NCBI RefSeq assembly: GCF_008725655.1
Contig: NZ_VYXP01000006.1
Coordinates: 138,024 to 202,023, forward strand
Source: Marinihelvus fidelis
Lineage (GTDB): Bacteria > Pseudomonadota > Gammaproteobacteria > Xanthomonadales > SZUA-36
Reading direction: 5' to 3'
DNA: 64,000 nucleotides
Part shown: piece by piece, positions 18,263 to 27,474 of the stretch
Layout of the letters: each line of letters begins with the position of its first letter
Position numbering within the stretch: the stretch's first letter is position 1
Notes under the pieces: generated by a model
Databases searched by the model: none
Told to the model about the DNA's origin: nothing
Seen by the model: only the letters and a program-made list of their open reading frames with translations
Position numbers and translations under genes: made by a program

Positions 18263-18381
18263 GAGCCCGGTTCTCTTTGCTTTGGTGGAAAGACAGCGCT
18301 GGCATGACGTCCTGCGCCGTCGGATAATGCCGTCTCAGCTCGAGTTTGTCACATGCCAATAAATAGAAAAGGTTGTCTCCG

Positions 18382-21300
18382 ATGAAATACCGGCTCTCCC
18401 TCACTGCCCTGCTCGCCACCACCATCACCGCCGTCGTCGCCGACACGCCCAACCTGGAAATCGCCGACCAGGGCCGCCAGGCGGCGGCGAAAATTGACGC
18501 GGCGACGGACCAGACCGCCGACGCGGTAAACAACCTTGAGCTGCCCGAGGGCAGCGGCCTGGTCGCCGAGCTGTGGGCCGGCGAGCCGCTGCTGGCCAAC
18601 CCGGTGGCATTTGATTTCGACGAGCAGGGCCGCCTGTACGTGGCCGAGACCTACCGCTACGGCACCAGCACGCTGGATATCCGCTCCTACATGCCGATGC
18701 TGGAAAACGACATGGCCTTCCGCACCATCGAGGAACGCGCGGCCGGCATCGAGGCCATCTTCGGCGACGATGCACGCAAGCTGGAAGTCGAGAGCGAACG
18801 CGTCCGGCTGATCCAGGACACCGACGGCGACGGCGTGGCTGACCAGTCGTCCGAGTACGCGGCCGGCTTCAACACCACGCTGGATGGCATCGCCTCCGGT
18901 GTGCTGGCGCGCAAGGGCGATGTCTGGCTGACCAATATCCCGTCGCTGTGGAAACTGGGCGGCATCGATGACGAGGGCCGCGCCACCTCGCGCGAAGAGA
19001 TCCTGCGCGGCTTTGGCGTGCACTTTTCCTTCACCGGCCATGATTTCCACGGCCTGGCCGTTGGCCCGGACGGCAAGCTCTACTTCACCGTCGGCGACCG
19101 CGGCGCCGTGGTCGAGGGGCCGGACGGCGCCCGCGTCGACCTGCCCGATACCGGCGGCGTGATGCGCGCCAACTTCGACGGCACCGGCCTGGAACTGGTC
19201 CACACCGGCCTGCGCAACCCGCAGGAACTGGCCTTCGACGAACTGGGCAACCTGTTTACCGGCGACAACGACGGTGACATGGGCGACCGCGAGCGCCTGG
19301 TGCAGGTCGTGGAAGGCGGTGATTCCGGCTGGGTCATCGGCCACCAGCACCCGCCCATGGGCAATGGCGGCGTGTGGATGTCCGAGGGCTGGTGGGAAGA
19401 CGACAACGAGGCCTTCCCGCGTTTCGCGCTGCCACCGCTGTTCCTGCTCGAAGACGGCCCATCCGGCATCGCCTACTACCCGGGCACCGGCCTGGGGCCG
19501 GACTACCAGGGGCATTTGTTCATCACCCACTTCCGCGGCAACACCACCACCAGCGGCGTGTGGTCGTACACGCTGGAGTCCGATGGCGCCAGCTACCGCC
19601 TGGGTGAGAAGGAAGCGTTCGTGAAGAACCTTCTGCCCACCGACGTCACCTTCGGTCCGGACGGCCGTTTCTACGTACTCGACTGGGTCGACGGCTGGCC
19701 GAAATCCAACCGCGGCCGTGTCTATGCCATTTCGCATCCGGACCACGCGGCCAGCGACGAAGTTCGCCAGGCACAGGCCATCATCGCCGGGGGCATGAGC
19801 GGCCGGGAAGACATCGAACTGGCCAGCCTGCTCGAGCACCCTAACTGGAACGTGCGCCTGGAAGCGCAACTGGAACTGGCGTCGCGCGGCGCCGACGCGC
19901 TGGGCCTGTTCACGGCTATCGCCAATGACCCGGACGCCGGCCTGCACGCGCGCCTGCACGCCACCTGGGGCCTGGGTATCCTGGCCGGCCACGGTCATGA
20001 GGGTGCCGAGACGGCCATCGCCGCATTGCTGGCGGCCGACGTCGCGGAGGTCCGCGCCCAGGCCGCGAAACTGGCCGGTGACCACCGCGTTGCCGGGCAG
20101 GTGCCACGACTGGTCGACCTGTTGCGGGACGACGACGCCCGGGTGAAATTCTTCGCCGCGCAAAGCCTGGGCAAATTCGGCGATGCCGACGCCGCGCCCG
20201 CCCTGCTCGAGGCCGCCCGGGTCAACAACGGCCAGGACCGCTACCTGGAGCACGCCATCATCATGGGCCTGGCCGGCAGCGCCGAAAGCGACACCCTCGA
20301 GGCCGCCATGACCGATGAATCGGCTGCCGTTCGCATGGCCGTACTGCAAGTCATGCGCCGCAACGCCGATGCCCGTGTCGCCGCCTTCCTGGATGATGAA
20401 GACGAGCAGATCGTCTTCGCGGCGGCACGCGCCATCAACGATGTGCCGATCGCGGATGCCTACGCCGACCTCGCCGCGGCCCTGCAGGGTGAGCACGCGG
20501 GCAACGACATCGTCGCGCTGCGTGCCATCAATGCCCAGCTGCGCCTGGGCCAACCCGGCAATGCCACCGCCCTTGCCCGCTATGCGGCCGACGACGCCAA
20601 CCCCGAAAACCTGCGCGTCGAGGCCCTGGACCAGCTGGCCAGCTGGGCCTCGCCATTCGATCGCGACCGTATCATGGGCGTCTACCGCCCCCTCGACGAC
20701 CGCGACCCGGCCCCGGCCCGCGAAGCACTGGCTACCGTGGCCGATTCCCTGCTGCAGTCGCGCGACACCGCCGTCCTGTCCAGCACCATCAGCGCCACCG
20801 CCGCGCTGGGCGTGACCGGCATCAATGACAGCCTGGCAGCGCTGGTGCTGGATGACGACATCGACGGGGAAGCACGCGCCGCCGCGCTCGAGCAGCTGAA
20901 CGCCAATGATGACCCGCGGATGCTCGAACTGGCCCGGGCGGCCGGCGAGTCTGCCGCCCCGGAACTGCGCATGGCGGCGCTGCCGATCATGACCGAGCGT
21001 CTGCCGGACACGGCGGCGACGATGTTGCGCGAGATGACACTGGGCAGCGTCGATGAGCAACGCACCGCCTACGACACGCTGGCCACCACCGACCAGCCTT
21101 TCGCCGCTGGCCTGCTGGCCGAAAGCCTGGACCGCCTGGTTGCGGGTGAGGTACCGGCAGCCGCACAGCTGGAGTTGATCGAGGCCGCGGATGCCCACGA
21201 CAGTACCCAGGTGGCGGAAGCCATGGCCCGCTGGGAAGCCGCCACCGCTACCGATGACGACCCGCTGGCGCCGTTCAGCTACGCCCTGGAGGGTGGCGAC

Positions 21301-21612
21301 AGCAAGGCCGGCTGGAAAGTCTACTGGGGCAACTCGGCCATGCCCTGCGTGCGTTGCCACGTCATGGACCCGGACGCCGAGGCCGCCGGCCCCAGCCTGC
21401 AGGGCATCGGTTCGCGAATGGACCGTCGCGCCCTGCTTGAGGCTGTCGTCGACCCCAACGCCACCATCGCCGAGGGCTTCACGTCGCCGTCCAGCATGCC
21501 GGATATCTTCGACTCGCTGCTGTCACGCGCCGAGTTGCGCGATATCGTTGAAACGCTGGCCACGATGAAAGGTGATGCCGCAAACGAGGGCGACGGCAAA
21601 CACGGCGAGTGA
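18382..21612 (+). CDS. PVC-type dehydrogenase with HEAT repeats and C-terminal cytochrome c
   Basis: A 1076-residue periplasmic protein of the membrane-bound-dehydrogenase/PVC-type group. A signal peptide covers the first 21 residues. About 50-460 is a glucose/sorbosone-dehydrogenase-like propeller (ANPVAFDFDEQGRLYVAETYR, DTDGDGVADQSSEYAAGFN, GLRNPQELAFDELGNLFTGD). About 470-960 is HEAT-like alpha repeats. The end is a cytochrome c with haem motif CVRCH at 989-993 and a likely Met ligand near 1039 (SSMPD). It probably oxidises a sugar-like substrate and passes electrons to the haem. The ATG at 18382 was chosen over an upstream TTG. Confidence 0.88.
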   Translation: MKYRLSLTALLATTITAVVADTPNLEIADQGRQAAAKIDAATDQTADAVNNLELPEGSGLVAELWAGEPLLANPVAFDFDEQGRLYVAETYRYGTSTLDIRSYMPMLENDMAFRTIEERAAGIEAIFGDDARKLEVESERVRLIQDTDGDGVADQSSEYAAGFNTTLDGIASGVLARKGDVWLTNIPSLWKLGGIDDEGRATSREEILRGFGVHFSFTGHDFHGLAVGPDGKLYFTVGDRGAVVEGPDGARVDLPDTGGVMRANFDGTGLELVHTGLRNPQELAFDELGNLFTGDNDGDMGDRERLVQVVEGGDSGWVIGHQHPPMGNGGVWMSEGWWEDDNEAFPRFALPPLFLLEDGPSGIAYYPGTGLGPDYQGHLFITHFRGNTTTSGVWSYTLESDGASYRLGEKEAFVKNLLPTDVTFGPDGRFYVLDWVDGWPKSNRGRVYAISHPDHAASDEVRQAQAIIAGGMSGREDIELASLLEHPNWNVRLEAQLELASRGADALGLFTAIANDPDAGLHARLHATWGLGILAGHGHEGAETAIAALLAADVAEVRAQAAKLAGDHRVAGQVPRLVDLLRDDDARVKFFAAQSLGKFGDADAAPALLEAARVNNGQDRYLEHAIIMGLAGSAESDTLEAAMTDESAAVRMAVLQVMRRNADARVAAFLDDEDEQIVFAAARAINDVPIADAYADLAAALQGEHAGNDIVALRAINAQLRLGQPGNATALARYAADDANPENLRVEALDQLASWASPFDRDRIMGVYRPLDDRDPAPAREALATVADSLLQSRDTAVLSSTISATAALGVTGINDSLAALVLDDDIDGEARAAALEQLNANDDPRMLELARAAGESAAPELRMAALPIMTERLPDTAATMLREMTLGSVDEQRTAYDTLATTDQPFAAGLLAESLDRLVAGEVPAAAQLELIEAADAHDSTQVAEAMARWEAATATDDDPLAPFSYALEGGDSKAGWKVYWGNSAMPCVRCHVMDPDAEAAGPSLQGIGSRMDRRALLEAVVDPNATIAEGFTSPSSMPDIFDSLLSRAELRDIVETLATMKGDAANEGDGKHGE

Positions 21613-21672
21613 ACGGGAAGAACGCGCCTACAGCTGCTATAACTGAACATAGTCCAGCAAGGAGGCCCGACC

Positions 21673-22083
21673 ATGAACCGATCGACACGTACCCAAACTC
21701 GCACCCCTCATGCCGTCGCGATCATGATGGCTGGCCTGGCGGCGGTCATGGTTGCGGCGCCCGCCGCCGCGCAACCCCTGGTGGGCACCTGCGGCGACCT
21801 GCCCGATCACCTGGAGGCCTGCACGGCGTTCGAATGCACGTTCACACATCCGTTCACGGGCGGCGAGGAAACGCGGGCCGTGGTTGGTGAAGAGAACGGC
21901 AACTGTCACTACCGGGAGTCGATGCCCAACGATGGCGAGATGAACTGCAGTTATGACGAAGCCACGCGAAAGACCATGGCCACGTACTACCGCAGTTACT
22001 TCACGACCGGTGGGCCGCCGGATGGCGAGGACGCGTTCAACAACGCGCTGAAGGACGGTACCTGCGAAGTCAGCGGCTACTAG
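21673..22083 (+). CDS. Secreted cysteine-containing protein, unknown
   Basis: A 136-residue exported protein. The signal peptide runs to about residue 34 (MVAAPAAAQ). The mature part of about 100 residues has six cysteines (CGDLPDHLEAC, FECTF, NCHY, NCSY, GTCEVSGY), probably forming disulphides in the periplasm. I recognise no family. A strong ribosome-binding site AAGGAGG at 21659-21665 precedes the ATG. It is 60 bases downstream of the dehydrogenase gene and may be transcribed with it. Confidence 0.7.
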   Translation: MNRSTRTQTRTPHAVAIMMAGLAAVMVAAPAAAQPLVGTCGDLPDHLEACTAFECTFTHPFTGGEETRAVVGEENGNCHYRESMPNDGEMNCSYDEATRKTMATYYRSYFTTGGPPDGEDAFNNALKDGTCEVSGY

Positions 22084-22122
22084 CCGGCAGGCACCAATAC
22101 CATGCCCGGGGTCAGCCGCGGC

Positions 22123-23190
22123 CTAGTTCAGCTGCGGCAACTCCACGAACCGGAATGAAACCGGCTGGTCGCCCAGCACCTTTAGGCTACAGCCATCTTC
22201 CCCGGTCTCGACGCGATAGGCCAGGTCGGCCTCGGCGGTGAAACGCGCCGACTGCGCGCCGCACCACACTTCCACCTGTGCCCCGGCAGCATCGATTTCG
22301 GCAAAGCTGAAGCGGCCGCGGGCCAGTTGGTGTGACCAGGCATACGGGGAGTCGTCCAGGCAGTACAGGCATGGCTCCAGGTCGGCGTCCAGGACAATGG
22401 GCTCAGGCCCGGCGATCGCCTGCTCGAGCTGGACCGCCAGCTGGGCGCTGGGGTCTGTAACGGGCAGCTCGCCGGTTGAATCGATCAAGTCGTCGTAATG
22501 CGCCAGGGCGTCGGCCACCAGGCCGGCCTGTGCATCCAGGCGCATGGCGGAGCGCAGGAGTTGCCGGTAGGTCGCCGGTGCGACGGCGATATCGGCCACC
22601 ACCAGCGCACGCTCCAGGTACTCGCGCGCCTGGACGTCGTCGCCGATCTTCTCGAAGTACTCGGCGCGCAGGAAGTCCATGTAGACCACGTCGGCCAGGC
22701 TGCGGTGCTTGAGCTTGTCGAGCGCCTCGATGCCCTCGCGCGCGCCGTCGATGTCGCCCTCGGCCAGCTCACGGCTGATGCCCTTGAAGCGCCGCGCCAG
22801 GCCGTTGGATACCTTGTCACGCTGGTGCCGGAGCGCGAAGATCACGCGGGCGGTCGAGCGCGTGGCGACGGGTTCGCCATCGCGCGTGGCGGGATCGTAG
22901 GTCCACTCGCTGACCGCCTCGATGGCCGCATCGCCAAAGATCCGTTCCATGCTCTGGTCAATGATTTCGATGTCGCTGGTGGTGCCGTCGGCCTCGATCG
23001 TGAAGCCCACGGTGACCCAGGCTTCGAGTCGGTTGGCGCGGGTGCCGGCCGGGTAGGCAATGGGGGGTTTTTCGTGCGCCACCGCCTGGGTGGTCTGGGC
23101 GACATCAATGAGGATGACGTCGTCGGCCGCTGCTGTCATCGACGCGGCCAGTGACAGCAACGCGACGAGACACGATTTCTTATTCTTCAT
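22123..23190 (-). CDS. Secreted TonB-C-like domain protein with TPR-like repeats
   Basis: A 355-residue exported protein. Residues 1-22 are a cleavable signal peptide (ending MTAAAD). About 28-120 resembles the TonB C-terminal fold: RANRLEAWVTVGFTIEADGT, SDIEIIDQS, AAIEAVSEWTYDPATRDGEP. Residues 125-250 are helical TPR-like repeats (AREYLERALVVADIAVAP). Unlike TonB it has no proline-rich spacer and no retained membrane anchor, so it cannot transduce energy in the usual way. A role in periplasmic binding or envelope assembly is inference. It is convergent with the secreted unknown gene. Confidence 0.75.
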   Translation of the reverse strand: MKNKKSCLVALLSLAASMTAAADDVILIDVAQTTQAVAHEKPPIAYPAGTRANRLEAWVTVGFTIEADGTTSDIEIIDQSMERIFGDAAIEAVSEWTYDPATRDGEPVATRSTARVIFALRHQRDKVSNGLARRFKGISRELAEGDIDGAREGIEALDKLKHRSLADVVYMDFLRAEYFEKIGDDVQAREYLERALVVADIAVAPATYRQLLRSAMRLDAQAGLVADALAHYDDLIDSTGELPVTDPSAQLAVQLEQAIAGPEPIVLDADLEPCLYCLDDSPYAWSHQLARGRFSFAEIDAAGAQVEVWCGAQSARFTAEADLAYRVETGEDGCSLKVLGDQPVSFRFVELPQLN

Positions 23191-23229
23191 TTACGCACTC
23201 CCTCTGAAAATTCATCCGGGGCCCGCGCC

Positions 23230-24957
23230 TCAATCAGAGAGCAGTTTCAGGCCCACCTGCAAAATTTTCCCCCTCGCCATTTTCTTGACCACCAGGTCGA
23301 TGTTTCCAACCCGCAGGTGATCACCGACGACCGGCAAACGGTGGACCCTCTGGCGGATGACCGCGTCCAGGTCCAGCCCGCGCAAATCGTCTGGCGGCTG
23401 CACGCCATAACTGGCGCATACATCTTCAAAACGGACTTCGGGCTCCAGCGTGAAGTGCCCGAAGAACGCCGTGCCGGCCAGGTGCGTTGGCGTCGGCAGC
23501 GCAGAGAATAGCACTGGAAGCTCGGGAATTTCATGTGAAGGTGTCAGAAGCACCAGGTAATCCCCCGGTTTAAGCACCAGGTTGTCGTCGGGGGGCAACA
23601 CTTCGCCCTGCCGGACCACGCCCAACTGGCGCACCCCGGGCGGCACCGGCAGGCGCGCCAGGTGGTAGGCATCCGCCGGGCTGCCGGCGTGTATGCGGTA
23701 GGCCAGCAACTCGCGGCTGACATCACCCGGCAGCACCACGCCCAGGTGCTCCCTGTCCTCGGGGTGCGGTGGCACGTCCAGGCCCAGGCCGCGCGCCAGC
23801 GGCGCAATGGTCCAGCCCTGGAAACAGAGCGACAGCAGCACCACGAAGAAGGTCACTTCAAAATACGTGTTGCTGTACTCCAGCCCGGTCAGCAACGGGA
23901 ACAGCGCCAGGATGATGGGCACCGCGCCCTTCAGCCCTACCCAGCTGATAAACACCTGCTCGCGCAATGGGAACCGGAACGGCAGCAGGCTAAGGCCCAC
24001 CGCGACGGGCCGCGCGACCAGCATCAGCACTGCGGCGATCACCAGCCCGGGATAAATCACGTCCATCAGCGTCGACGGCGTCACCAGCAGGCCCAGCAAC
24101 AGGAACATGGTGATCTGGCTGAGCCACGCCAGCCCGTCCATCAGCCAGCGGATGTCGTGCAGGTAGTTCAGCGGCCGGTTACCCAGCACCAGGCCGATCA
24201 GGTAAATGGCGAGGAAACCGCTGCCGCCCCACAGGTTGGTCAGGCCGAAGACAGACAGCCCGAACGAGACGGCCAGCAAGGGATAGAGTACCCGGGACAG
24301 GGTCAGGCGGTTCAGCATCGGCAGCAACAGGAAGCCGCCGGCGATACCCATCAGCGCGCCCAGGCCCATCTGCCGGGCGAACTCGGCCAGCAGCGTGATG
24401 CCAAAGCCGCTGGTCTGGCCACTGTCCAGCAACGTCAGCAGCGAAACCGTCAGGAAAATCGCCATCGGGTCATTGGTGCCCGACTCGATCTCAAGAGTCG
24501 CACCGGAACGTTCCTTCAACTCCAGCCCGGCACCATGCAGCAGGCCAAACACCGCCGCCGCATCGGTACTGCCGACAATGGCCCCCAGCAACAGGCCGTT
24601 CAGCAGCGGCCAGTCCAGCACCCACGCGGCCACCACGCCGACAATCCCGCTGGTGATGAGCACACCGAACGTCGCCAGCGAAAGCGCCGGCTTAAGGCCA
24701 ACACGGAAACTGCTGACATGCGTGCGCAGGCCGCCATCGAGCAGGATCACCGCCAGCGCAATGTTGCCCACCAGGAACGCGGTCTCGACATCGTCAAACT
24801 GCACGCCACCCGGGCCATCCTCTCCCGCCAGCATGCCCACCACCAGGAACAGCAGCAGCGACGGCGCGCCCAGGCGCTGCGACAGCCCGGTAATGGCGAT
24901 GCTGAGCAGTCCCAGGAAAGCGCACAGCAGGATCAGTTCATAACTGTCGAAAATCAA
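23230..24957 (-). CDS. CPA1-family potassium/proton antiporter (CvrA/NhaP2-like)
   Basis: A 575-residue monovalent cation/proton antiporter. About 12-13 membrane helices fill residues 1-390 (LILLCAFLGLLSIAITGLS, GNIALAVILLDGGLRT, IVGSTDAAAVFGLLHGAG, ESGTNDPMAIFLTV with the ND ion-binding pair, WVGLKGAVPIILALFPLL). The cytoplasmic tail has a TrkA-C (RCK-C) domain at about 410-490 and a CorC/HlyC-like end (YGVQPPDDLRGLDLDAVIRQR). This layout matches NhaP2/CvrA of E. coli and Vibrio, which export K+ and protect low-turgor cells. K+ preference is by family. Confidence 0.92.
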   Translation of the reverse strand: MIFDSYELILLCAFLGLLSIAITGLSQRLGAPSLLLFLVVGMLAGEDGPGGVQFDDVETAFLVGNIALAVILLDGGLRTHVSSFRVGLKPALSLATFGVLITSGIVGVVAAWVLDWPLLNGLLLGAIVGSTDAAAVFGLLHGAGLELKERSGATLEIESGTNDPMAIFLTVSLLTLLDSGQTSGFGITLLAEFARQMGLGALMGIAGGFLLLPMLNRLTLSRVLYPLLAVSFGLSVFGLTNLWGGSGFLAIYLIGLVLGNRPLNYLHDIRWLMDGLAWLSQITMFLLLGLLVTPSTLMDVIYPGLVIAAVLMLVARPVAVGLSLLPFRFPLREQVFISWVGLKGAVPIILALFPLLTGLEYSNTYFEVTFFVVLLSLCFQGWTIAPLARGLGLDVPPHPEDREHLGVVLPGDVSRELLAYRIHAGSPADAYHLARLPVPPGVRQLGVVRQGEVLPPDDNLVLKPGDYLVLLTPSHEIPELPVLFSALPTPTHLAGTAFFGHFTLEPEVRFEDVCASYGVQPPDDLRGLDLDAVIRQRVHRLPVVGDHLRVGNIDLVVKKMARGKILQVGLKLLSD

Positions 24958-25419
24958 GAATTCTTCCCCCCGGAAAGCCGGTACGACAACGATACCAGCA
25001 CCGCGTCATCAGCGGTGACCGGGGGAGCTTATGGCGCCTGCACGACGGCCATGCTCACGCCGGGGCTTGCCCCAGAGGCGATAATGTTGGGCTGGTCGAC
25101 CCTATCGTGTGGACCAATGGCCATCGGTAGCGCCAGCAAAAGCACGCCGCCCTGGTGCCATTGAAAAATACGGAAGCGGCCAGCGCCGCTTCCGCGTCCT
25201 CCCCCATCCCCTTTCAAACCGCCAGATCAGCGGTCCTCCATCCAGAATCCGGTTTTCATCACGACCCCGAACCGTTCTGTTAAGGTGTTGACTGGCCCGG
25301 CAAACGACCCGGTCCGGCAGGAACGTGAGCATTTTGCAACCCGTGCGTTGAACGGAGCGTGGTACAACCGTGGTAACCCGCGTGGAAATTGTTCTCCAGC
25401 CCCCCTGGATTCGAGCCTC
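24958..25419. other. Non-coding gap between antiporter and regulator-hydrolase genes
   Basis: This 462-base stretch has no convincing gene. It holds a 9-bp-arm hairpin at 25171-25194 and a GC-rich hairpin GGGGC-TT-GCCCC near 25061-25072. Both strands have short open frames of low-complexity composition that I reject. It must contain the promoters of both divergent genes, but I see no good -35/-10 pair. Confidence 0.5.
25163..25194 (-). terminator. Intrinsic-terminator-like hairpin in the antiporter leader
   Basis: CGGAAGCGG at 25171-25179 pairs perfectly with CCGCTTCCG at 25186-25194 around a 6-base loop. Read on the minus strand the stem is followed by TATTTTTC (25170-25163). It lies about 205 bases before the antiporter start on the same strand with no gene between. 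It may end an upstream minus-strand RNA or act as an attenuator of the antiporter message. Confidence 0.5.
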
Positions 25420-27006
25420 ATGACAACGACCTTCATCCGCACGCTCGGTGAAATCGCGGTGTATCGCGACGGCGAGTCCATCAAGCTGCCCGCATCGCGA
25501 AAAACGCGTGCACTACTGGGATACCTGGCACTGACTGCGAGGCCGCACCGGCGTGAGCGGCTGTGCGATTTGTTCTGGGAAGCCCCGGATGACCCTCGCG
25601 GCGCCTTGCGATGGTCCCTGAGCAAGATCCGCCCGCTGGTGAACGATACTTCGGTGCAGCGGCTCGAAGCTGATCGTGAACGGGCGGCCCTGAAAGGCGA
25701 TGAGCTGTCAGTCGACCTGCACGACATCGCGGCAGAACTGGACGCCGCTGAGTTGCCTGTCACGCGGCTCGAGGCGATCGTCGCATTGCTAGGCGAAACG
25801 GTTCTCGATGGCTGCGACCTGCCTGACCAGTCGCTGTTCCAGGAGTGGCTGGTGGCGGAACGGCGCGACGCCGAGCGGCTGCGCGCTCGCGCGCTGCAAC
25901 GGCTGGGCTCACACCCGGACTTGATGCCGGATCGCGCGCTGTCGGTCATCCGCACCTGGTCGGAGCTCGAACCGTTCAGCACTGATGCCGCCAATCACCT
26001 GGTCACGCGGCTGACACAGGCCGGCCGGGAGATCGAGGCCACAACAGCCCGTGAAGAATTTTCCGCACGCTTCCAGAAAGCGGGCATTGACTGGGTCCCC
26101 CAGCCCGGCGGCGCCGTTGTGCCGCCCGCGGCGCCCGACCCCATCACCACCGCACGCCAGTACCAGGCGCGACAGAAGATCCAGTTCTGCACGGCTTCTG
26201 ACCGGGTCCGCATTGCCTACGCCAGCGTTGGTGAGGGCCCGCCCATCATCAAGGCCGCCAACTGGCTCAGTCATCTCGAGCTCGACTGGGACGCACCTAT
26301 CTGGAGTCCATTGCTGCGTCAACTGGCCGTTGATCACCAGGTGGTGCGCTATGACGAGCGCGGCAATGGCCTGTCGGACTGGCAGGTCGATGACATCAGC
26401 TTCGAGGCCTTCGTCACCGACCTGGAAACCGTCGTTGAGGCCACTGGCCTGGAAAAATTCGCCTTACTGGGCATCAGCCAGGGTGCGGCGGTGTCCATCG
26501 AATATGCCGTGCGACACCCGGAAAGGGTTTCGAAGCTGGTCCTGTTCGGCGGCTACCCTGCGGGCTGGAGGATTGACGCCAGCGATGAACAGATTCGCGA
26601 ACGCGAGGCGATCATGACGCTCACCGCCAGCGGCTGGGGTGCCGACAACCCGGCCTACCGACAGATCTTTTCCTCCACCTTCATGCCTGACGCCACGGCG
26701 GAGGAGTTCGCCTGGTTCAATGATTTCCAGCGCGCCACGACCTCGCCGGAAAACGCCGTACGGTTCCTGTCCGCGTTTGGCGATATCGACGTCAGGGACC
26801 GCCTGGCCCAGGTGCGGGTGCCTACCCTGGTCATTCACTCGCAGGGTGACCAGCGCATTCCCGCGCGCACCGGGCGGGAGATCGCGGCATCGATTCCGGA
26901 TGCCGAATTCCTGGGCCTGGACTCCGACGGGCACCTGCTGCTGGGCCGTGAGCCCGCTTCTCAGGCCTTTGTCGGCGCGGTGCATGAGTTTCTGACCCGC
27001 GACTGA
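25420..27006 (+). CDS. Fusion of SARP/BTAD-like regulator with alpha/beta hydrolase
   Basis: A 528-residue two-part protein starting at the ATG at 25420 (MTTTFIRTLG). Residues 5-100 resemble the winged-helix DNA-binding part of SARP/DnrI-type activators (LPASRKTRALLGYLALTARP, LFWEAPDDPRGALRWSLSKI), and 100-225 the helical BTAD region. Residues 250-528 are an alpha/beta hydrolase (YDERGNGLSDWQ) with nucleophile Ser353 (LLGISQGA), Asp477 (HSQGDQR) and His505 (DSDGHLLLG). All three catalytic residues are kept. It may sense or process a small molecule and control genes directly; target and substrate are unknown. Confidence 0.88.
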   Translation: MTTTFIRTLGEIAVYRDGESIKLPASRKTRALLGYLALTARPHRRERLCDLFWEAPDDPRGALRWSLSKIRPLVNDTSVQRLEADRERAALKGDELSVDLHDIAAELDAAELPVTRLEAIVALLGETVLDGCDLPDQSLFQEWLVAERRDAERLRARALQRLGSHPDLMPDRALSVIRTWSELEPFSTDAANHLVTRLTQAGREIEATTAREEFSARFQKAGIDWVPQPGGAVVPPAAPDPITTARQYQARQKIQFCTASDRVRIAYASVGEGPPIIKAANWLSHLELDWDAPIWSPLLRQLAVDHQVVRYDERGNGLSDWQVDDISFEAFVTDLETVVEATGLEKFALLGISQGAAVSIEYAVRHPERVSKLVLFGGYPAGWRIDASDEQIREREAIMTLTASGWGADNPAYRQIFSSTFMPDATAEEFAWFNDFQRATTSPENAVRFLSAFGDIDVRDRLAQVRVPTLVIHSQGDQRIPARTGREIAASIPDAEFLGLDSDGHLLLGREPASQAFVGAVHEFLTRD

Positions 27007-27026
27007 GTACGGTGCGCGACAGGATC

Positions 27027-27461
27027 ATGAAAGGGCAGCGGATACTGGTTGTCGCCGCTTTGCTGGCGTTGGTGGCGTTCAATGCCTGGCGCGAAGGCAA
27101 TGGCACTGGTACCACGCCGGAAACGGCGGGTAACCGCGCCATCCAGGCGGCCTACGAGAACCGCCAGGGTGACCTGCAGGTGCAGGGTGAAGGCGTGGTT
27201 GACCGCGTCCTGCCCGACGATACGCACGGCAGCCGACACCAGCGCTTTATCGTACGATTGCCCGGTGGCCTGACGGTCCTGGTGGCGCATAATATCGACC
27301 TGGCGCCGCGGGTCGCGGGCCTGGCCGAGGGTGACCGGGTCAGCTTCTTCGGCGAATACGAGTGGAACGAGCGCGGCGGCGTCGTGCACTGGACCCACCA
27401 CGACCCCGGCCGTCGCCATGTCGACGGCTGGATCAGGCACAACGGCAAGACTTACCAGTGA
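27027..27461 (+). CDS. DUF3465 family protein
   Basis: A 144-residue protein with an N-terminal hydrophobic segment (ILVVAALLALVAFNAW) that anchors it to the membrane or serves as a signal, followed by a small beta-rich domain. The family motifs are RHQRFIVRLPGG, VLVAHNIDLAPRV, VSFFGEYEWNERGGVVHWTH and HHDPGRRHVDGWIRHNGKTY. The fold is OB-like; the role is unknown. I preferred the ATG at 27027 to a GTG at 27012, since the hydrophobic segment follows it. It lies between the regulator-hydrolase and ABC-F genes with small gaps. Confidence 0.88.
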   Translation: MKGQRILVVAALLALVAFNAWREGNGTGTTPETAGNRAIQAAYENRQGDLQVQGEGVVDRVLPDDTHGSRHQRFIVRLPGGLTVLVAHNIDLAPRVAGLAEGDRVSFFGEYEWNERGGVVHWTHHDPGRRHVDGWIRHNGKTYQ

Positions 27462-27474
27462 CAGCATTACAACG

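Noticed and set aside
18349-21360. A 1003-codon open frame on the minus strand
   Set aside because: It is antisense to the PVC-type dehydrogenase; GC-rich codon bias keeps the opposite strand open. The composition (Gly/Val/Gln/Arg-rich) has no domain motifs, while the plus strand has a signal peptide and CVRCH.
23662-25164. A 500-codon plus-strand frame
   Set aside because: Antisense to the CPA1 antiporter; Gln/His/Arg-rich low-complexity product typical of a reversed membrane-protein gene.
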